A stretch of 64,000 nucleotides of DNA, taken from the NCBI RefSeq assembly GCF_000004075.3, contig NC_026660.2:30941498-31005497 (forward strand). The letters are read 5' to 3'. This document shows positions 62,001-64,000 of this stretch, piece after piece. Each line of letters starts with the position of its first letter. The first letter of the stretch is position 1. The notes beneath the pieces are model-generated. The model saw nothing but the letters and a program-made list of their open reading frames with translations. It made no database searches and was not told the DNA's origin. Origin of the DNA: Cucumis sativus (Eukaryota; Streptophyta; Magnoliopsida; Cucurbitales; Cucurbitaceae). Made by a program: the position numbers and the translations under genes.

Positions 62001-63403
62001 CTGGGAACTGGCATTCTATACATTTGCTTGTCTGATGTTGAACTGTATTCTATATTAATCTACCGGAGAATCTTTTGCAGGAAAATGTTGTTCTGTGTGG
62101 ACTTAGAAATGGCATGATTGTGACAATTGATACGCGTGAAAGACAGGAAGTAGGGAAGAGACTTTTAAGGCATCGAATTCCTTACTTACCCATAGATAGA
62201 AGAAACTCCAGAACATCCTCTCAGCAATGGTATAAGGTAAATCCAATGTTTATTCGTGATATAAACAATAAATCTTATGAGATTTTTGTCTTATGATTTT
62301 GAATCCCTTACCTACTTTAGGTTGTCTCAGTTGTGTTATTCTATTCTTTATAATCGTTAGTTTAGTAATGCAATTTAATTTATGGTAACCACCTAAGTTA
62401 GTTTCAAATATCTAATGCTACAATTAGATAGATAACCCTTGAGATTAATGGAGGTGTTGAATAATATAATATTAAATTTGAATTCATTCACTAGCTTAAG
62501 CTTTTGGTTCAATTAATGATTTAAGATGGTATCATAGTAGGTTGTCTTAGGAGGTCCTGCGTTCAAGGTCGTACATTGTTATTTCCTTTCATTTAATATT
62601 CCTTTCCACCTTTCTTCATATATTGAGCCCACAAGTGAGGAGTGTTGTCTGATATAATATTATATTTACTTTCACCCACCCGCTTAAGGTTTTAGGTCAA
62701 TTGGTGATTTAAGATGAGGTGTATCAAATTTACCCACGCCTTGAGAAATTTATTGGATATATTGTATAATATAATATCTACTAAATTGTATAATCCCTAT
62801 TCCTATATCGTATAATGTATTATCTACTCATGCTACCCAAAGTCTTGAGAAAATTTCTCAAAAGTCAGAATCTTGAAATGATGAATGTCGTTGACTGTCT
62901 TAACGTCTTTACAGCTAAATCCATGAATAAAGTACTCAAACTTCATCCAAGAAGAATTTACTTTGAGATTGTTCAAAACTTCAACATGCTGAAAATCTAT
63001 TTAATTCCAATATATACTAGCAGTTTTCTGTGTAACATGAATCTCAGTGGGAAAATTCACAGTAATTTCAGCGGATTTCTGGTGCTAGGTGGCTAACCCC
63101 TCCCCCAAAGTTTTAATTTCATCATATTTAGCGAGTCAGTGCACGCATGATGTATGCAACCTTCATGTAGGTGTGCTGTTTTTAAGTTTTGAGTACTTTT
63201 GCCATGCAGCTCACTGGTAACATTTTTCCTTCATGTACGGTTAAAATGCCCTCATCTATATCAAGGTTGGTTAATTCAATTCATGAAAATTCTATTGTTT
63301 TTTTTGTACAATTTTAAATGTTTAACGATTCTTCTCATCTGCTAGCTTAATGTCACTTCAGTTTGATGACCGATACTTTTTGGCAAGCTCCATGGATGGA
63401 TCG
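53095..63403 (+). CDS. DCAF4-like WD40-repeat protein (partial, continues past the right edge)
   Basis: Nine exons join in frame to 408 residues: 53095-53262, 54247-54390, 57010-57140, 57842-58072, 58188-58366, 61245-61345, 62081-62236, 63210-63265 and 63346-63403. The coding sequence must go on beyond 64000. The start [25 protein letters not shown] is the signature N-terminus of DCAF4 (WDR21-like) proteins. Later blocks are beta-propeller blades: [51 protein letters not shown], and [21 protein letters not shown] proteins dock WD40 substrate receptors on DDB1-CUL4 ubiquitin ligases; that role is inferred from homology. A further short exon between 53263 and 54246 cannot be excluded. Its introns are full of inserted DNA. 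Confidence 0.85.
53367..53392. repeat. Poly(T) run of 26 bases
   Basis: A pure T run in intron 1 of the DCAF4-like gene. It may be the reverse-complement tail of a retroposed copy, but nothing identifiable adjoins it. Confidence 0.85.
54690..55012 (-). other. ycf2: Plastid ycf2 fragment in nuclear intron (NUPT)
   Basis: Read on the minus strand, the segment carries wording of plastid Ycf2 in the right order: YHKGF.FSIDS.GLDQ, then NEVFN, then [15 protein letters not shown], and after a frame change KILVFASNN followed by EAINQYR. It is interrupted by stops and indels, so it is a non-functional transferred plastid piece of about 320 bp, lying between exons 2 and 3 of the DCAF4-like gene. A route through the mitochondrial genome is possible. 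Confidence 0.8.
55268..55760 (+). mobile_element. L1-type LINE 3' fragment
   Basis: Plus-strand 5'-truncated copy with the LINE C-terminal cysteine word ([16 protein letters not shown]), then [20 protein letters not shown] and the tail TTTCATTTTTTTATCAATGAAAG at about 55727-55750. It belongs to the same family as the copies at 3480-4590, 21480-21845 and 57545-57805. Confidence 0.75.
57545..57805 (+). mobile_element. L1-type LINE 3' tail
   Basis: It matches the end of the 55268-55760 copy: AGTTCCTCTTCCATCCGCCT here corresponds to AGTTCCTCCTTCATCCGTCT there. It finishes with TTTCACTTATTGACGAATGT and an A-rich end next to exon 4 (from 57842) of the DCAF4-like gene. Confidence 0.55.
58680..59110 (-). 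mobile_element. Probable retroelement remnant, minus strand
   Basis: Low-complexity, A-rich on the plus strand, with a TTATTAATGACAATGAGA start like a reversed LINE tail. A minus-strand open patch (about 58928-59113) follows. There is no recognisable domain; the call rests on texture and the tail. Confidence 0.35.
59813..60928 (-). mobile_element. Internally deleted copia-type LTR retrotransposon
   Basis: Two direct repeats, about 59813-60043 and 60715-60928, are the LTRs. In minus orientation the 5' LTR (right copy) is followed at once by a TGGTATCAGAG primer-binding site (60704-60714), and a purine-rich tract abuts the 3' LTR (left copy). Inside, a gag-region remnant (about 60247-60600) is joined to the end of a copia RNase H region (about 60050-60290). 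Most of the polyprotein region is missing, so it is a broken element of about 1.1 kb. The LTRs have clearly diverged, so the insertion is not recent. A 5-bp GTATT occurs at both outer edges and may be the target duplication. Confidence 0.75.
60935..61115 (+). mobile_element. LINE 3' tail
   Basis: Begins just right of the copia-type element. It has TGAGATGTTCGGGAGCACCT and a CTTTCATTATCTTAATGAAA tail, ending in a 16-A run at 61106-61121. It resembles other LINE 3' ends in the window but is too short to assign further. Confidence 0.45.
62455..62714 (+). mobile_element. TRIM-like miniature LTR element
   Basis: Two 72-bp direct repeats (62455-62526 and 62643-62714) both start TGTTG and end GATTTAAGA. 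The first is followed by a TGGTATCATAG primer-site-like word. The second is preceded by a purine-rich GTGAGGAG. The interior is about 116 bp without coding capacity. Flanking 5-mers are nearly the same (GGAGG and TGAGG). The layout is that of a terminal-repeat retrotransposon in miniature; the repeats differ noticeably, so it is old. Confidence 0.65.
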
Positions 63404-63559
63404 GTTAGTACTTCCTTCTTTTAATTGTTCTACGAGAAATGGTAAAAAAAACACTTGTGCAACTGAATACTGTCTAATCAAGTATTACGTAGAACATCGG
63501 TAAAGGCTTTATTTTTATAGATCTGTGAGCTAAAATATATGGCTATTGATAATATTTGA

Positions 63560-64000
63560 GGAAGGAAAATTATAAACTAGACAACGGGATAGGTTTGGTT
63601 TGGATCTCTTCCCTTAATCCTAGCCTACGTTCTACATCACTCCTTGTCTTTGCAGAAGCTGTCACCATTCTTTGTGGCCTTGTTTTGATGGATAGATCCA
63701 GTATTCTCAGCCTCCTCTTCAACAAATCATCTTTATATTATAAAGTTTCTCCTTTGACAGTCACAAGAATAGAAGTTGCTCTCCCCAAAAGTCTCTTTGT
63801 TGTTTCATGTTTTAATTCTCTTGGTTTCTGTCGAAAACTATGGCCTTGCCAGCTTTGAACAGGACTCTGTTGCTTCCATTCATCCACAAGAGTAGCGAAA
63901 GTGTGACCCTGTAGGACATATTTTCAACCTCCAATCTCGTATAACCTCTTCCCATACTTAAACATGATAATCGTTGCATCCTTCACACGAAATTTCCATC
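63560..64000 (-). mobile_element. Unidentified coding-like remnant, minus strand
   Basis: In the intron after 63403 the minus strand reads as protein in patches (KDATIIMFKYGKRLYEIGG, then ATLVDEWKQQSPVQSWQGHS) with interruptions. It looks like the ORF of a dispersed plant element, perhaps a LINE first ORF, but I cannot name the family. It runs off the right end. Confidence 0.35.

Overview
The window is nuclear DNA of a flowering plant, most likely a dicot. It is AT-rich, has long introns with plant-type GT/AG borders, and carries plant-only gene families: NAL1, cytochrome c6A, a PP2 lectin, a vacuolar sorting receptor, a PLS-type PPR protein and an R2R3-MYB. The PP2 lectin and the look of the LINE tails fit a cucurbit such as Cucumis, but that placement is inference.

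Twelve protein-coding genes can be read, eleven of them from start to stop. All exon joins below were worked out by eye from open frames, GT/AG borders and codon phase. Plus strand: a NAL1-like serine protease (1462-10084), a PRUNE-like DHH-family protein (15416-23089), an R2R3-MYB (50965-51834) and a DCAF4-like WD40 protein that runs off the right end (from 53095). Minus strand: cytochrome c6A (12575-15005), then an unbroken run of seven genes: PP2-A-like lectin (23382-24136), mARC/MOSC protein (26805-28883), FRS4-like (30196-33965), vacuolar sorting receptor (35138-38691), LLP-homolog nucleolar protein (41145-43140), lumenal FKBP13 (45284-46429) and a PPR protein (47726-49036). Cytochrome c6A and the PRUNE-like gene are head to head across about 410 bp. 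The PRUNE-like and PP2 genes are tail to tail, 292 bp apart.

The genes do not form one pathway. The one functional link I recognise is cytochrome c6A with FKBP13: both are thylakoid-lumen proteins with disulfides, and the Arabidopsis proteins are reported to interact.

Mobile and foreign DNA is concentrated in introns. At least four 3' ends of one L1-type LINE family lie in introns of the NAL1-like, PRUNE-like and DCAF4-like genes. The DCAF4-like introns also hold a fragment of plastid ycf2 (a NUPT), an internally deleted copia-type LTR element and a roughly 260-bp TRIM-like element. I found no rRNA, CRISPR or intact tRNA gene. The most unusual host-gene observations are the loss of the DHH triad in the PRUNE-like protein, a (CT)20 tract in the c6A leader that must be spliced out or else breaks the frame, and a 6-residue expansion in R2 of an intronless MYB.
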